Positions 1 through 9,619 are shown, counted from the first letter of the stretch. The stretch: 64,000 bases of DNA from Acidimicrobiales bacterium (GCA_040219085.1 JAVJTC010000027.1:115434-179433); one strand, 5' to 3'. Numbers and translations: made by a program. The notes: a model not told the origin generated them from the letters alone.

Positions 1-1977
1 CCCGAGGATGGCCACGAGCGCGTCGAATCGTGCGGCGATGGTGCCCCTGCGGTGACCCAGACGGCTCTCCAGGCGGTCCAGGCGGGACCTGAGCTTGCGA
101 CAACGGCGATCGGCCGCGACGTGGTCGTCGAGATCAGGACATCCTGCGACGCCCGAAGGGGGTTCGGTCGGCGGCGCCGGCAGTCCTTCGGCCAGTCGGG
201 CTGCGAGGAGGTCGCCCATCTCCGCGAGGAACTCCGGTGACGACGGGTTGTAGGGCTGAACCACCTCGACCCGGCCGAGGGCGCTCACGGGTCGGCCCAC
301 CTCCGCGTCGGTGAAGGTCACAGGGACCGTGTCGACCGTCGCCGACGTGACCCTGACCGCTCCCCCGCCCCGTTGCGCGACGCTCGCCACGACGACGGTC
401 CGCCCGTCCGGCGCATCGACGATGTCGCCTGGGCGCAGAGCAGCGAGCGACTCCTGCACGGCCACGGCGTTGCGGCCACCCGCCGGGTTCTGTTTCAGCC
501 ACTCGTCGATGTCGCCCAACTCACAGAGGCGCACGCGTTCCGCATCGGCGAGTTCGCGACGAATGCGGTCGACCCTCTCCTCGTCGTGGACCACGCCGCT
601 GTCGGTCTGGAACTGGGCGAGTGACCGCCCCAGGACGGCATGGACCTCGTCGGGGCGCAGCCGGCGGATCAGGTTCGCCGTCATGTTGTAGTTGGGCCGG
701 AACGCGGACCGGAGTTCGAAGTCCCGGCTCATGGCGAGGCGGGCCACACGATCGAAGTCGACCCACGGCGACCACGCCACGACGGCGGTTCCCTCGTCGT
801 CTATGCCGCGTCGGCCGGCCCGACCGGTCAGCTGGGTGAACTCGGCGGGGGTCAGCGTCTCGTGCGTCTCACCGGTGAACTTCGTGAGTCGGTCGATCAC
901 CACCGATCGTGCGGGCATGTTCACACCGAGAGCGAGCGTCTCGGTGGCGTAGACCACCCGGACGAGTCCCGCGGTGAAGCACTCCTCGACCGCCTCCTTG
1001 AAGGGCGGAACCATTCCCGCGTGATGGGCGGCGACCCCCACCCCCATCGCGGCCCTGAAACGTGCGAAGCCGAGGACCGCGAGGTCCTCGGGCTCGAGGC
1101 GGGCGGCGTGGGCCATGACGATGGCATCGATCGCGGCGGCCTCGTCGGCGGTGGTGAGATCAGCTCCGGCGTCGAGGGCGCGTCCCATGGCCTCGTCGCA
1201 GCCGGCGCGACTGAACACGAAGTGGATCACCGGCAGCAGACCGCGCCGCTCGAGCTCCGCGATCAGGGCCAGCCGGTCCGGGGGGTACCAGCGGCGTCGC
1301 CGCCCCCGCATCTGTTGGTCGTCGAGTTGGCGTCCCCGCGGGTCGGGCCGCCCCTTCTTCAGGACGTCCCGCAGCGTGACGGTGTGGCGCGAGCGGTCAC
1401 CGACGGCGATGAGCGACTCGAGGCGGACAGGACGGCGACTCTCGGTGACGACGTCGGTGGGGCCCCGCACGGTGCGGATCCACTCGGCGATCTCGGCCAC
1501 GTTGGAGATCGTCGCCGACAGGGCGACGAGACGAACCGACTGGGGACAGTGGACGATGATCTCCTCCCAGACCGGCCCCCTGTAGGCATCGGCGAGGTAG
1601 TGGACCTCGTCGAGGACGATCCAGCCGAGTCGATCGAGGGCGGGTGAGTCCGCGTAGATCATGTTCCGCAGGACCTCGGTCGTCATCACGACGACGGGCG
1701 CATCACCGTTGATGCTGTTGTCACCGGTCAACAGCCCGACGGCGTCCGTGCCGAGTCGCTCGGCGAGGTCACGGTACTTCTGGTTCGACAGGGCCTTGAT
1801 CGGTGTCGTGTAGAACGCTCGCTCGCCGCATGCCAGCGCACGGGCGACGGCGTGCTCAGCGACGACGGTCTTGCCGGAGCCGGTCGGTGCGGACACGACG
1901 ACCGAACGGTCGGCGTCGATCGCCGCGAGTGCCTCGACCTGGAAGCGGTCGAGCGTGAAGTCGTGCCCGTCAGCCAC
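1..1977 (-). CDS. helY: HelY/Ski2-like DEAD/DEVH-box superfamily 2 helicase, 3' end outside window
   Basis: This is an ATP-dependent nucleic-acid helicase of the Ski2/Mtr4-like group (mycobacterial HelY). From the GTG at 1977 the frame stays open for 659 codons to the left edge. The N-terminal half shows Walker A APTGSGKT, motif Ia TPIKALSNQK, DEVH (VLDEVHYL), and motif III SAT (LVALSATISN). Near the window edge GTIAARFDALVAILG resembles the C-terminal helical region of HelY, so roughly the last quarter is missing. The start overlaps the tatC stop by 8 bp, giving a tatA-tatC-helY run as in mycobacteria, where helY also follows tatC. RNA versus DNA as the substrate cannot be decided from sequence. 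Confidence 0.9.
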   Translation of the reverse strand, partial: MADGHDFTLDRFQVEALAAIDADRSVVVSAPTGSGKTVVAEHAVARALACGERAFYTTPIKALSNQKYRDLAERLGTDAVGLLTGDNSINGDAPVVVMTTEVLRNMIYADSPALDRLGWIVLDEVHYLADAYRGPVWEEIIVHCPQSVRLVALSATISNVAEIAEWIRTVRGPTDVVTESRRPVRLESLIAVGDRSRHTVTLRDVLKKGRPDPRGRQLDDQQMRGRRRRWYPPDRLALIAELERRGLLPVIHFVFSRAGCDEAMGRALDAGADLTTADEAAAIDAIVMAHAARLEPEDLAVLGFARFRAAMGVGVAAHHAGMVPPFKEAVEECFTAGLVRVVYATETLALGVNMPARSVVIDRLTKFTGETHETLTPAEFTQLTGRAGRRGIDDEGTAVVAWSPWVDFDRVARLAMSRDFELRSAFRPNYNMTANLIRRLRPDEVHAVLGRSLAQFQTDSGVVHDEERVDRIRRELADAERVRLCELGDIDEWLKQNPAGGRNAVAVQESLAALRPGDIVDAPDGRTVVVASVAQRGGGAVRVTSATVDTVPVTFTDAEVGRPVSALGRVEVVQPYNPSSPEFLAEMGDLLAARLAEGLPAPPTEPPSGVAGCPDLDDHVAADRRCRKLRSRLDRLESRLGHRRGTIAARFDALVAILG

Positions 1978-2770
1978 TCTGGACGGGTTCGCCTCGACGT
2001 CGCCGACGCCGGTCCCGGACCCGACCGTAGATGATCGCCATCTCATAGAAGATGTACATCGGCACCGACAGCACGAGGAGCGTGATGGGGTCGCCGCTGG
2101 GGGTGAGTACGGCAACGAGGACGACGATGCCGATGATGGCGTAGTGGCGCCCCGACCGCAGCGTCGTGTGGTGGACGAGTCCCGCGAGCTGGAGGAAGAC
2201 GAGGACGATCGGGAACTCGAAGCCGATCCCGAACGCGATCATCATCTTCACGACGAAACCCAGGTAGGCCTGCGGCTGAAAGACATTGACGAGATCGTCC
2301 CCGCCGATGTCGGTGAGGAACTCGAGCGCCCGGGGGATGCTCCAGTAGGCGAGGCCGGCGCCCATGACGAACAGCGCGGTGCCGAGGATGACGAACGTGG
2401 CTGCGTAACGCCTCTCGTGGGGGTAGAGAGCCGGGACGATGAAACGCCAGACCTGGAACAAGATGACCGGTATCGCCAATGCGATACCTCCGTATCCGGC
2501 CACGGTCATGCGCACCGTGAAGCCACCGAGCGGCTCGGTGTTGAGCAGTCGGCACTGCTGGGCCACCCCGTTCTCGTCAGGGAACGAGAAGTCGCTCACG
2601 TCGCAGTAGGGGTCCAGCAGGATGTCGAAGATCTGCGGGTAGAGAATCCAACAGGCGATCGCGCCGGCGGCGATGGCGATCACCGAGATGATGAAGCGCT
2701 GGCGGAACTCGGCGAGATGTTCGAGGATCGACATCCGGCCGCCCTCGAGCGATTCGACGTCCTCGCTCAT
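1970..2770 (-). CDS. tatC: Twin-arginine translocase subunit TatC
   Basis: This is the core membrane receptor of the Tat system, which exports folded proteins. The protein is about 266 residues with six predicted membrane segments. The N-terminus carries the typical MSILEHLAEFRQR motif, and FIVPALYPHERR and FEFPIVLVFL match TatC family blocks. The C-terminus ends in a run of arginines in the cytoplasm. ATG at 2770 is chosen; a GTG two codons upstream (2776) and an ATG at the MSILEH segment are alternatives. tatA lies 40 bp upstream and the helicase overlaps downstream, so one operon is likely. Confidence 0.93.
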   Translation of the reverse strand: MSEDVESLEGGRMSILEHLAEFRQRFIISVIAIAAGAIACWILYPQIFDILLDPYCDVSDFSFPDENGVAQQCRLLNTEPLGGFTVRMTVAGYGGIALAIPVILFQVWRFIVPALYPHERRYAATFVILGTALFVMGAGLAYWSIPRALEFLTDIGGDDLVNVFQPQAYLGFVVKMMIAFGIGFEFPIVLVFLQLAGLVHHTTLRSGRHYAIIGIVVLVAVLTPSGDPITLLVLSVPMYIFYEMAIIYGRVRDRRRRRRGEPVQSG

Positions 2771-2810
2771 CGACACGGCGCGCCCGTCCGGTGCCGCCTA
2801 CCCATCACGT

Positions 2811-3242
2811 TCAGGAGGAACGATCGGCGTCGTCGGAAGCCGCGTCGTCGGGCTCACCGGACGCCGCGTACATCCCGGCAGCCTCGGCGGTGCTCACCGC
2901 AGGGTCCCCGGTTCCACTGCCGCTGTCAGCCGGTGGCGGCGTGGCGGAGTCGGCTGCGGACGCGGCATCGTCGGCTTGGGCCGCAGTCGAGGCATCGGCG
3001 GCGGGCGTGGTGGCGCCTCCGGCCTCGCTCGAGACGGCCTTGGCCCCCCTGTCGCGTGCCTCGACCTCGAACGCGTCGTCCATGGCGGCCTTCATCTCAC
3101 GCTGGAATCCGGTCGAGACCTTGCGGAGTTCGGTGAGGGTCTTCGCTGTCTGGCGGGCGGCGCCCGGGAGTTTGGTCGGCCCGAGCACCAGGAGGGCGAC
3201 GAGCAGGATCACCATGAGCTCACCGGTCCCGACGTTGAACAT
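2811..3242 (-). CDS. tatA: Twin-arginine translocase TatA/TatB-type subunit
   Basis: This is a single-span Tat component of 143 residues. Residues 1-22 form the membrane helix, followed by the family hinge [13 protein letters not shown] and an amphipathic helix to about residue 55. The rest is a low-complexity Ala/Asp/Ser tail. The [11 protein letters not shown] start looks somewhat TatB-like, so its role as TatA, TatB or both is open; no second copy is in the window. It lies immediately upstream of tatC. A TAGGCT element ends 6 nt before the ATG, consistent with a leaderless transcript. Confidence 0.88.
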   Translation of the reverse strand: MFNVGTGELMVILLVALLVLGPTKLPGAARQTAKTLTELRKVSTGFQREMKAAMDDAFEVEARDRGAKAVSSEAGGATTPAADASTAAQADDAASAADSATPPPADSGSGTGDPAVSTAEAAGMYAASGEPDDAASDDADRSS

Positions 3243-3248
3243 GTGGCA

Positions 3249-3254
3249 AGCCTA
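3249..3254 (-). promoter_or_regulatory. Putative -10 element of tatA (leaderless)
   Basis: Reads TAGGCT on the minus strand, 6 nt from the tatA ATG. It matches the TANNNT -10 form seen before many genes of this window; no good -35 is visible. Confidence 0.45.
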
Positions 3255-3301
3255 CCTGTGGTCGGGTCCGGAGGCGGACCGCCCTGGCCTACCCGGAACA
3301 G

Positions 3302-3649
3302 CTACGGGGAGAGCCCGGTATCGGTGGCGAGTTGGGCCATGGCACGCGTCAACTCGGCCTCGTCGGCGAGCAGATCGTGGAACGCGAGGAGGTCGTCGTG
3401 GGTGAGGGGCCGGCTCTCGGCGAACACGAGATGCTCCACCGGCTCGTCACAGGAGGACTCGTGGACGCCCGATGCCAGCAGAAGGTCGACCGTGTGGCGC
3501 TCCGCGAGCTTCTCGACCGGCGCCTCACACACGGGGCAGTCGAAGTGGTATTCACCCGACCCGTCGGGTCCTGTGATCCGGACCGACATCTCGGCGGTCG
3601 TCAGTTCGACGTCACCGCACGTCGGGCAGCTTGCGCGAATCCTGGCCAC
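3302..3649 (-). CDS. Small zinc-ribbon-like protein, function unknown
   Basis: A 115-residue soluble protein with two CxxC knuckles, CPTC near the N-terminus and CPVC about 35 residues later, spaced like a zinc ribbon. The remainder is acidic and helical. I chose GTG at 3649 because a strong ribosome-binding site (GGAAGGAGG) sits 5 nt upstream. The open frame runs much further upstream but only antisense to the GDPD gene. It is divergent from the GDPD gene at 3758 and upstream of tatA. I do not recognise a named family; a role in nucleic-acid binding or as a small regulator is only a guess. Confidence 0.75.
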   Translation of the reverse strand: MARIRASCPTCGDVELTTAEMSVRITGPDGSGEYHFDCPVCEAPVEKLAERHTVDLLLASGVHESSCDEPVEHLVFAESRPLTHDDLLAFHDLLADEAELTRAMAQLATDTGLSP

Positions 3650-3757
3650 GTGAGCCTCCTTCCGGTACATCAATCGGCACGTGTATGCGTCGTCTTGAGG
3701 GCCGCGGGGGTTCGATGTGTCGACCCGGGTTGCCGTCGGCCCCGAGGTGCGGCGACG

Positions 3758-4504
3758 ATGGCGGCTGTGGCCCGCCGCATAGACCCCCTGCGAGCACCGC
3801 CCATCGCGTTCGCACACCGCGGCGCGATGGCCCACGCCCCCGAGAACACCCTCGAAGCCTTCTCCCTGGCCCTCGAGATGGGTGCCACGGGGCTCGAGAG
3901 TGACGTGTGGGTGAGCCGCGACGGAGCGGCCGTACTCGACCACGACGGCGAGTTCGGCTGGTGGCCGAGGAAACGCTCCATCGCGGCGACCGACAGGATG
4001 GACCTCCCCGACCACATGCCCACGCTCGAGGAGCTCTTCGTCACCTGTGGCGTCGACTTCGAACTGTCCCTGGATGTGAAGACCGAGGAGGCTGTCGCAG
4101 CGACGGTCGACGTCGTGAAGGCCGTGGCCGCCCGCCACGACCCCACTCTCGCCTCGCGGGTGTGGCTGTGCCATCCGGACCTGGAGACGGTCGCGGAGTG
4201 GCGGGAACGCTTCGACGGCGTGCGAATCGTGCACTCGACCCGTCTTCGATCGATCGACGGTGGCCCCGAACGTCACGCCGCGACACTCGCCGAACGAGGC
4301 ATCGACGCCTGCAACATGCACCGCAGCGACTGGACCGGCGGCCTGACCACGCTCTACCACCGCTTCGGCATCCTGGCGTTCGGTTGGGACGCGCAACACG
4401 AGAGGATGTTGCGCGAGCTCATCGAAGCCGGGATCGACGCTGTCTACTCCGATTTCGTCGACCGGATGACCACAGTCGTCGCTGAGTTCGACTCTCCGCT
4501 CTGA
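3758..4504 (+). CDS. Glycerophosphodiester phosphodiesterase family protein (GDPD, copy 1)
   Basis: This enzyme is predicted to hydrolyse glycerophosphodiesters to glycerol-3-phosphate and an alcohol. The 248-residue TIM-barrel protein shows [16 protein letters not shown] (catalytic HR plus PENT), the metal/acid pair [10 protein letters not shown], and AVLDHD where family members often have HD. ELSLDVK and the C-terminal GIDAVYSDF follow the barrel strands. No signal peptide is seen, so it is likely cytoplasmic. ATG at 3758 precedes the conserved region by about 15 residues. It is the only plus-strand gene within the tat-to-arc block. A second paralogue lies at 37137. Confidence 0.85.
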   Translation: MAAVARRIDPLRAPPIAFAHRGAMAHAPENTLEAFSLALEMGATGLESDVWVSRDGAAVLDHDGEFGWWPRKRSIAATDRMDLPDHMPTLEELFVTCGVDFELSLDVKTEEAVAATVDVVKAVAARHDPTLASRVWLCHPDLETVAEWRERFDGVRIVHSTRLRSIDGGPERHAATLAERGIDACNMHRSDWTGGLTTLYHRFGILAFGWDAQHERMLRELIEAGIDAVYSDFVDRMTTVVAEFDSPL

Positions 4505-4526
4505 CGATCGAGGCGCGGTCGCCGGC

Positions 4527-5603
4527 TCAGAGGCCGCCGATGTCGCCGAGAGGCCAGATCTTGATGAAGGCGCGTCCCACGACGAGCCCTTCGTCGATCG
4601 GTCCGAAGAAACGACTGTCCCGGGAATCGCGACGGTTGTCGCCCATCATGAACAGGTGCCCTTCGGGGATGACGCAGCTGTCGGCAGCCTCGTTCTCACA
4701 GCCCGGGATCGTGCGGAACGCCTCGGTCGAGGACGGCTCGGCGAGATAGGGCTCGATCAGCAACTGGCCGTCGATGAACACCTCGCCGTCACGGAAGACG
4801 ATCGTCTCGCCTTCGAACGCGATGGCCCGCTTGATGAGATCAGGGATCGACCCTGTCTCGCTGGGCGGTCGTCTGAACACGATCACGTCGCCACGACTCA
4901 CGTCACCGAGGTCGTAGCTCAACTTGTTGACCAGCACCCGGTCGCCCTCATTGAGGGTCGGCACCATCGACGCGCTCGGGATGAAGAAAGCCTGGACCAG
5001 GAAGGTCTTGACCAGGAGCGCCACGAGAAGCGCTCCCACGATGACCGCCCCCCACTCCGCCACCGAGCGCGCCGTCGACTTGGGTGGCTTCGGTGCGGCC
5101 GGCTCGTCGGCGGTCGTGACCAGCAGGGTGCCGGTGTCTCCCTCCTCGTTGACCCAGGATGCGATGACCTCGTCCGCGCTCGGGCCACGCCCGAGATTCT
5201 CGGGAAGGACCGTGTCGCCGTCCTCGTCCCAATCGTCGGCGTCGTCGTCGAACCACCCGCCATGAGCCTCGGTGGGCTCGTCGGTGGGCGCCTGGTCCCC
5301 GTCCTCAGGTGCTCCCGGGGACCACAGGAGGTCATCTGCGTCGATCGGACCCGCAGTGCCAGGTTGCGCAGTCTCACTCTGTGAGGGCTCGACCGGGGCA
5401 CGACTCGCCGGGGGCGTCGACGGCTCGACCGGGGCTCGACTCGCCGGGGGCGTGGACGGCTCGACCGGCTGCTCAGGTGCGGCTGTGGAGGCTGGGTCGT
5501 CCCCGGCGGAATCCTCAGCGGATTCCAGGGCGCGCGCCAGGATCTTGTCGACCCAGTCAGGATCTTCGAAAGTGACGTCTTCGTCGGAGTTGCCGTCGAC
5601 CAC
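4527..5603 (-). CDS. lepB: Type I signal peptidase with long acidic N-terminal extension
   Basis: Cleaves signal peptides of exported proteins at the outer face of the membrane. The catalytic domain begins after one membrane segment (about residues 185-205). Ser212 in IPSASMVPTL is the nucleophile and Lys258 in LIKRAIAFEGE the general base; GDNRRDSRDSRFFG is signal-peptidase box E. The first ~180 residues are an acidic, Pro-rich cytoplasmic extension, unusual in length for the family, containing a 12-residue unit (PVEPSTPPASRA) repeated about 2.3 times. Start is GTG at 5603. The gene lies between pafC and the tat genes. Confidence 0.93.
   Translation of the reverse strand: MVDGNSDEDVTFEDPDWVDKILARALESAEDSAGDDPASTAAPEQPVEPSTPPASRAPVEPSTPPASRAPVEPSQSETAQPGTAGPIDADDLLWSPGAPEDGDQAPTDEPTEAHGGWFDDDADDWDEDGDTVLPENLGRGPSADEVIASWVNEEGDTGTLLVTTADEPAAPKPPKSTARSVAEWGAVIVGALLVALLVKTFLVQAFFIPSASMVPTLNEGDRVLVNKLSYDLGDVSRGDVIVFRRPPSETGSIPDLIKRAIAFEGETIVFRDGEVFIDGQLLIEPYLAEPSSTEAFRTIPGCENEAADSCVIPEGHLFMMGDNRRDSRDSRFFGPIDEGLVVGRAFIKIWPLGDIGGL
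5386..5468. repeat. 36-bp tandem repeat inside lepB
   Basis: Two adjacent 36-bp copies (5386-5421 and 5422-5457) differ at two positions and are followed by 11 bp of a third. They are a multiple of three and encode the PVEPSTPPASRA unit of the LepB extension, so copy-number change would keep the frame. Confidence 0.9.
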
Positions 5604-5612
5604 CGTTCAGGC

Positions 5613-5618
5613 ACCGTA
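5613..5618 (-). promoter_or_regulatory. Possible -10 element of lepB
   Basis: TACGGT on the minus strand lies 9 nt before the lepB GTG, within the 53-bp gap downstream of pafC. It has the TANNNT form but no clear -35. Confidence 0.3.
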
Positions 5619-5656
5619 GTCCAGGTGGCGGCGTTTCCCGCGTACGCCTCCGCGTC

Positions 5657-6604
5657 TCACAGGTACCGCTCCAGCACGCGGCGGGCGGCCCCGGACGCGA
5701 TGTCGGCATCGAGGGGTGGATCGAAGCGGACGACCTCGGCACGCGGCCCGAGCTGCAGGAGGAGCCGCTCGAGCCACGCCCGGCCCGAGACGGCCAGCGT
5801 GACGCGGGTGGCCCCGGCGGCCGTCGCGACGCTCTCGACGGGATACGCGTCGAGAAACCAGCCTGCGGAGGGGTCGATCACGAGATCGACGCGGGGATCG
5901 TCGTCTCCGGGCTCGAATGCGGCGGGCGGGGGGATCTCCTCCGGAGGGACGAACGTCTCCTCGAGCATCTCGACCGCGTCCATCCGGTCCAACCGGAAAA
6001 CGCGCGTGCCCACGGCACGGCGACAGTGCGCGGACACATACCAGTGGCCCTCCGTGGCGAACACACGGTGCGGTTCGATCACCCGGTCCGTCTGTTCGTC
6101 ACGACTGTGCACGTAGTAGGCGATGCGCAGAGCCCGATCATGGGCCACCGCGTCGCGGACGATGCCGAGGGTCTCGGAGGGTATGGGGCCGAGTTCGACG
6201 TCGATGGTCTCCGCCGGGTCGACTCCGAGAACAGCGGCCAACTTGGCCAGCCCCCTGCGCAGGGGGCCGGGATCGTCGGTGTCGACCTCGACGAGCCCCG
6301 CTCCGGCCGCAACCAGCGCCACGGCCTGTTCCGGTGTCAGACGTAGCGGACGTTCGAAGAACTCTCCGAGCCGGATCGAGACGTGGTCGCCCTCCACTGC
6401 GACCTCGATGAGTTCGTCGGGGCTGTACGGGTACACCCCGACCATGAAGACGACGTCCTGGAGGTCCGAGAGCAGGCTGTCCGCCGGGTAGTCGAACCGC
6501 GCCGCCGTCTCCGCCACGGTTGGCCCCGGCGGGTCGTGGGCGGCCACCCAGGGCACCAGCGACAACAGCCGCTGGAGCCGCTCCCCCGCGGTCATCTTCG
6601 TCAT
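5657..6604 (-). CDS. pafC: WYL-domain transcriptional regulator PafC
   Basis: PafC partners with PafB to activate DNA-damage genes in mycobacteria. The 315-residue protein has an N-terminal winged-helix region (starts MTKMTAGERLQRLL), a central WYL domain (RIAYYVHSRDEQT, then EPHRVFATEGHWYVSAHC and RVFRLDRMD), and a C-terminal WCX-like domain ending LERYL. Its ATG at 6604 overlaps the pafB stop in an ATGA junction, so the two are translationally coupled as a PafBC pair. The open frame extends upstream but only through pafB in another frame. The effector sensed by WYL domains is thought to be single-stranded nucleic acid. Confidence 0.9.
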   Translation of the reverse strand: MTKMTAGERLQRLLSLVPWVAAHDPPGPTVAETAARFDYPADSLLSDLQDVVFMVGVYPYSPDELIEVAVEGDHVSIRLGEFFERPLRLTPEQAVALVAAGAGLVEVDTDDPGPLRRGLAKLAAVLGVDPAETIDVELGPIPSETLGIVRDAVAHDRALRIAYYVHSRDEQTDRVIEPHRVFATEGHWYVSAHCRRAVGTRVFRLDRMDAVEMLEETFVPPEEIPPPAAFEPGDDDPRVDLVIDPSAGWFLDAYPVESVATAAGATRVTLAVSGRAWLERLLLQLGPRAEVVRFDPPLDADIASGAARRVLERYL

Positions 6605-7518
6605 GACGCGATGCCCGTCAGCCATGCGACGTAGGAGGCCCTCAGCTCGGCCGGCTCGAGAATCTCCGCGTGTTCGAGGAACTCGACGACGAAGGAGCGG
6701 AAAGCGTCCTCGTTGGTCACCGGGATGGTGACGACGACGGCACCGTCGTCCCGCCTCTCTGTGACCCGGTCGGCGCCGAGTCGTCGCTCCGCCCAGGCGG
6801 CGAGCGGGCGATCGACCAGCAATCGGGCCTGGACCACCTCGGAGCCACCCATCTCCCACGGCTCGAGCCGGGCTCCCGCCGCCGGGGTGGACCGGACGGG
6901 GAAGAGCTCGTCGAGTACCTGCACCGCGCCGACGATGCGGTCGAGACGGAAGTTCCGTGTGTCGTCGCGTTCGCGGTCGTGCGCTGTGAGGTACCAGCGA
7001 CCCCTCCCGAAATCGAGGCGTCGCGGCTCGACCGTGCGCTGTTCACCCCGGTAGTCGAAACAGACGACGTTGCGGTTGGCGATGGCTGCGAACAGGCCCG
7101 GCAGGTTCCGGTCGGCCGGAAGCGCCGCCAGGGCGGGTGTTCGGTCCGCCGCCGGGCTACCGACGCCGCCGAGCTTCCACAGGGCCTGGTCGGCTCCGAA
7201 GCCCTCCATGCGCACCACCCTCGAAGCGAGTCGCAGGGCGGCCAACTCGTCGGGTTCGAGCCCGGGGTCGGTCAGGTAGTAATCCTCGGGCGGGATGCGG
7301 TATCCCTGCGTCCCGCGGTCCTCCCCGGGGACCTCCACGATGACGATGGGGACGCCCATGTCGCGCAGATCGTCCTTGTCGCGCTCGAATGCACGGCGGA
7401 ACGACTCGTAGTTCTGCGGGTACCCCTCGACGCGCTCGTGGATCTGATGGATGGTCAGCGGGCGCGAAGTCGACAGGAGCGCCGCCGTGAGGTTCATGAG
7501 CCGTTCGAGTTTCTTCAC
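6601..7518 (-). CDS. pafB: WYL-domain transcriptional regulator PafB
   Basis: First half of the PafB-PafC pair that controls a RecA/LexA-independent DNA-damage response. The 305-residue protein begins MKKLERLMNLTAALL, typical of PafB, with a winged helix to about residue 75. The WYL domain follows (VVCFDYRGEQRTVEPRRL, then GRWYLTAHDRERD and NFRLDRI), with a WCX domain at the C-terminus. It starts 6 bp after the pafA stop and overlaps pafC, so pafA-pafB-pafC should be one transcript. This order matches the mycobacterial locus. Confidence 0.92.
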   Translation of the reverse strand: MKKLERLMNLTAALLSTSRPLTIHQIHERVEGYPQNYESFRRAFERDKDDLRDMGVPIVIVEVPGEDRGTQGYRIPPEDYYLTDPGLEPDELAALRLASRVVRMEGFGADQALWKLGGVGSPAADRTPALAALPADRNLPGLFAAIANRNVVCFDYRGEQRTVEPRRLDFGRGRWYLTAHDRERDDTRNFRLDRIVGAVQVLDELFPVRSTPAAGARLEPWEMGGSEVVQARLLVDRPLAAWAERRLGADRVTERRDDGAVVVTIPVTNEDAFRSFVVEFLEHAEILEPAELRASYVAWLTGIAS

Positions 7519-7524
7519 GGCGGC

Positions 7525-8883
7525 TCAGAGCGACTCGATGAGCTTCTCGACCCTCTTGTCATGGGCCTTGAAGGGGTCCTTGCACAGCACTGTGCGTTGC
7601 GCCTGGTCGTTCAGCTTCAGGTGGACCCAATCGACCGTGTAGTCGCGCTTGCGTTCCTTGGCACGGCGGATGAACTCGCCCCGCAGGCGCGCACGCGTGG
7701 TGGACGGTGGGTTCTCCACGGCGTGGGCGATGTCCTCGTCGCGACAGATCCTCTCGACGAGTCCACGTCGCTGCATCCGGTAGAAGAGCCCCCGGCGGCG
7801 GATCACGTCGTGGTACTGGAGGTCGATCAGCGACACCCGGGCATCGCTGAGTGCGAGATCGTGACGTGCCCGGTACTGCTCGATCAGGTGGTACTTGATG
7901 ACCCAGTCACACTCGCGGTCCAGGCCGAGCGGGTCCTTCTCGATCTGGGTGAGCGCGTGCTCCCACATCGACAGGGCCTTGGCCTCGAGCGGGCTGAGTT
8001 GGCGTCGCTCTGCGAAACGCAGGGCACGGTCGAGGTACTCGGACTGGATGTCGAGAGCCGATGCCTCCCGGCCGTTCGCGAGCCGCACCCGGCGTCGGCA
8101 CGAGATGTCGTGGGAGATCTCACGGATGGCCCGGATCGGGTTCTCGAGGGTCATGTCACGCATGACCACAGACGGTTCCTCGAGCATCCGCAGCAGGATC
8201 GAGCAGGTACCGACCTTGAGGAACGTGGCGTACTCGCTCATGTTGGAGTCGCCGACGATCACGTGGAGGCGTCGGAAGCGCTCAGCGTCGGCGTGGGGCT
8301 CGTCGCGGGTGTTGATGATCGGGCGCGAGCGCGTGGTCGCGGACGAGATCCCCTCCCAGATGTGCTCGGCGCGCTGGCTGATGCAGAACATCGCGCCACG
8401 CGCCGTCTGGAGCACCTTGCCGGCACCCGCGTAGATCTGGCGCGTAACCAGGAACGGGATGAGCGTGTCGACGAGCTGGGAGAAGTCGTCGCGTCGACTC
8501 GTCAGGTAGTTCTCGTGACAGCCGTAGGAGTTGCCGGCCGAATCGGTGTTGTTCTTGAACAGGTAGATGTCGCCGCGGATCCCCTCGTCGCGCAACCGCT
8601 CCTCCGCGCTCGCGAGGAGTTGCTCGAGTATCCGCTCGCCGGCCTTGTCGTGGGCGACCAGGTCGTAGATGGAATCGCACTCCGGCGTCGCGTACTCCGG
8701 GTGCGAGCCGACGTCGAGGTAGAGACGCGCGCCGTTGGCCAGGAAGACATTCGAGGAACGTCCCCACGACACGACCCTGCGGAACAGGTAGCGGGCGACC
8801 TCGTCGGGGCTGAGGCGTCGCTGGCCGCGGAACGTACAGGTCACCCCGTATTCGTTCTCGATGCCGAAGATGCGGCGCTCCAC
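7525..8883 (-). CDS. pafA: Pup--protein ligase PafA
   Basis: Uses ATP to join the C-terminal glutamate of Pup to lysines of target proteins, marking them for the proteasome. The 452 residues match the family length. It begins [13 protein letters not shown] with metal-binding Glu9, and contains [17 protein letters not shown] in which Asp57 aligns with the catalytic aspartate. [19 protein letters not shown] and [16 protein letters not shown] form the nucleotide site shared with Dop. It lacks the Dop-specific insertion. Start is a GTG with a TAGCGT element 6 nt upstream, so the gene probably has its own leaderless promoter downstream of prcA. Confidence 0.97.
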   Translation of the reverse strand: MERRIFGIENEYGVTCTFRGQRRLSPDEVARYLFRRVVSWGRSSNVFLANGARLYLDVGSHPEYATPECDSIYDLVAHDKAGERILEQLLASAEERLRDEGIRGDIYLFKNNTDSAGNSYGCHENYLTSRRDDFSQLVDTLIPFLVTRQIYAGAGKVLQTARGAMFCISQRAEHIWEGISSATTRSRPIINTRDEPHADAERFRRLHVIVGDSNMSEYATFLKVGTCSILLRMLEEPSVVMRDMTLENPIRAIREISHDISCRRRVRLANGREASALDIQSEYLDRALRFAERRQLSPLEAKALSMWEHALTQIEKDPLGLDRECDWVIKYHLIEQYRARHDLALSDARVSLIDLQYHDVIRRRGLFYRMQRRGLVERICRDEDIAHAVENPPSTTRARLRGEFIRRAKERKRDYTVDWVHLKLNDQAQRTVLCKDPFKAHDKRVEKLIESL

Positions 8884-8889
8884 GCACTC

Positions 8890-8895
8890 ACGCTA
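8890..8895 (-). promoter_or_regulatory. Putative -10 element of pafA (leaderless)
   Basis: TAGCGT on the minus strand, 6 nt before the pafA GTG, in the 52-bp gap after prcA. No TTGACA-like -35 is seen 16-18 nt upstream. Confidence 0.5.
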
Positions 8896-8935
8896 CAGGG
8901 CCGCGACCCCCGGCCCGGGTCGCAGAGCCACCGAC

Positions 8936-9619
8936 CTACCCGTCGGCGAGGAACCCGGCCAACTCGTCGTCGCCGAGACGGCGGAAGGCCCGCCGACCAG
9001 CGGAGCGGGCCAACACGGCGACCTCGAGGTCTCCGGGAGCGAGTTGACGCTCCTCCCCCGCCAGCGCACCGACCGACGCGCGCACGGCGTCGCGCAGCGA
9101 GCGGGTCCGGTCGAAGGACGTGCCGATGCGCTCGGCGATCGTGTCCGCCTCACCGCCGAGGACGGCGAAACTGTCGGTGTCGTCCACGGTGCCGTCGTAG
9201 AGGATGTGGAACATCTGCTCCGCACCCGCCTCGTCGCCGATCTCGGCGACGAGGATTTCGACCTCCATCGGTTTCATCTCGTGGGTGAACGTCTGACCGA
9301 GGATCTGCGCGTACTGGTTGGCGAGGCTACGTGCGTCCACGTCCGCGCGGCTGTAGGCGAAGCCCTTCAGGTCTGCGTGGCGGACACCGGCGATGCGCAA
9401 CTGGTCGAACTCGTTGTACTTGCCCACGCCCGCGAACGCGATGTGGTCGTAGATCTCCGAGATCTTGCGCAGTGTGCTCGACGGGTTCTCCGCGCAGATG
9501 AGTACTCCGTCGTCGTACACGGTCGCCGCGAGGCTGCGACCGCGGGCGATGCCCTTGCGCGCGTAGTCCGCGCGGTCCTTCATCATCTGCTCGGGCGCGA
9601 CGTAGAACGGCATGTTCAT
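8936..9619 (-). CDS. prcA: 20S proteasome alpha subunit
   Basis: Forms the outer gating rings of the 20S proteasome. The 227-residue protein starts [20 protein letters not shown], followed by [10 protein letters not shown], an actinobacterial PrcA signature. [15 protein letters not shown] and the [10 protein letters not shown] block are also conserved. It has no catalytic Thr, as expected. The ATG at 9619 overlaps the prcB stop (ATGA), which couples alpha and beta production. The C-terminus is short compared with mycobacterial PrcA, which has a longer acidic tail. Confidence 0.96.
   Translation of the reverse strand: MNMPFYVAPEQMMKDRADYARKGIARGRSLAATVYDDGVLICAENPSSTLRKISEIYDHIAFAGVGKYNEFDQLRIAGVRHADLKGFAYSRADVDARSLANQYAQILGQTFTHEMKPMEVEILVAEIGDEAGAEQMFHILYDGTVDDTDSFAVLGGEADTIAERIGTSFDRTRSLRDAVRASVGALAGEERQLAPGDLEVAVLARSAGRRAFRRLGDDELAGFLADG

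Noticed and set aside
640..1647. 335-codon plus-strand frame opposite the helicase
   Set aside because: The minus strand has all helicase motifs in one continuous frame; the plus frame does not resemble any protein.
3700..3757. tRNA or other structured RNA around a GGTTCGATG sequence
   Set aside because: No acceptor or anticodon stem pairs could be found, and the sequence lies in the short leader region of the GDPD gene.
6670..9288. 872-codon plus-strand open frame opposite pafA, pafB and pafC
   Set aside because: It is a GC-driven antisense shadow: its translation has no recognisable domain and the minus-strand genes have clear conserved motifs.
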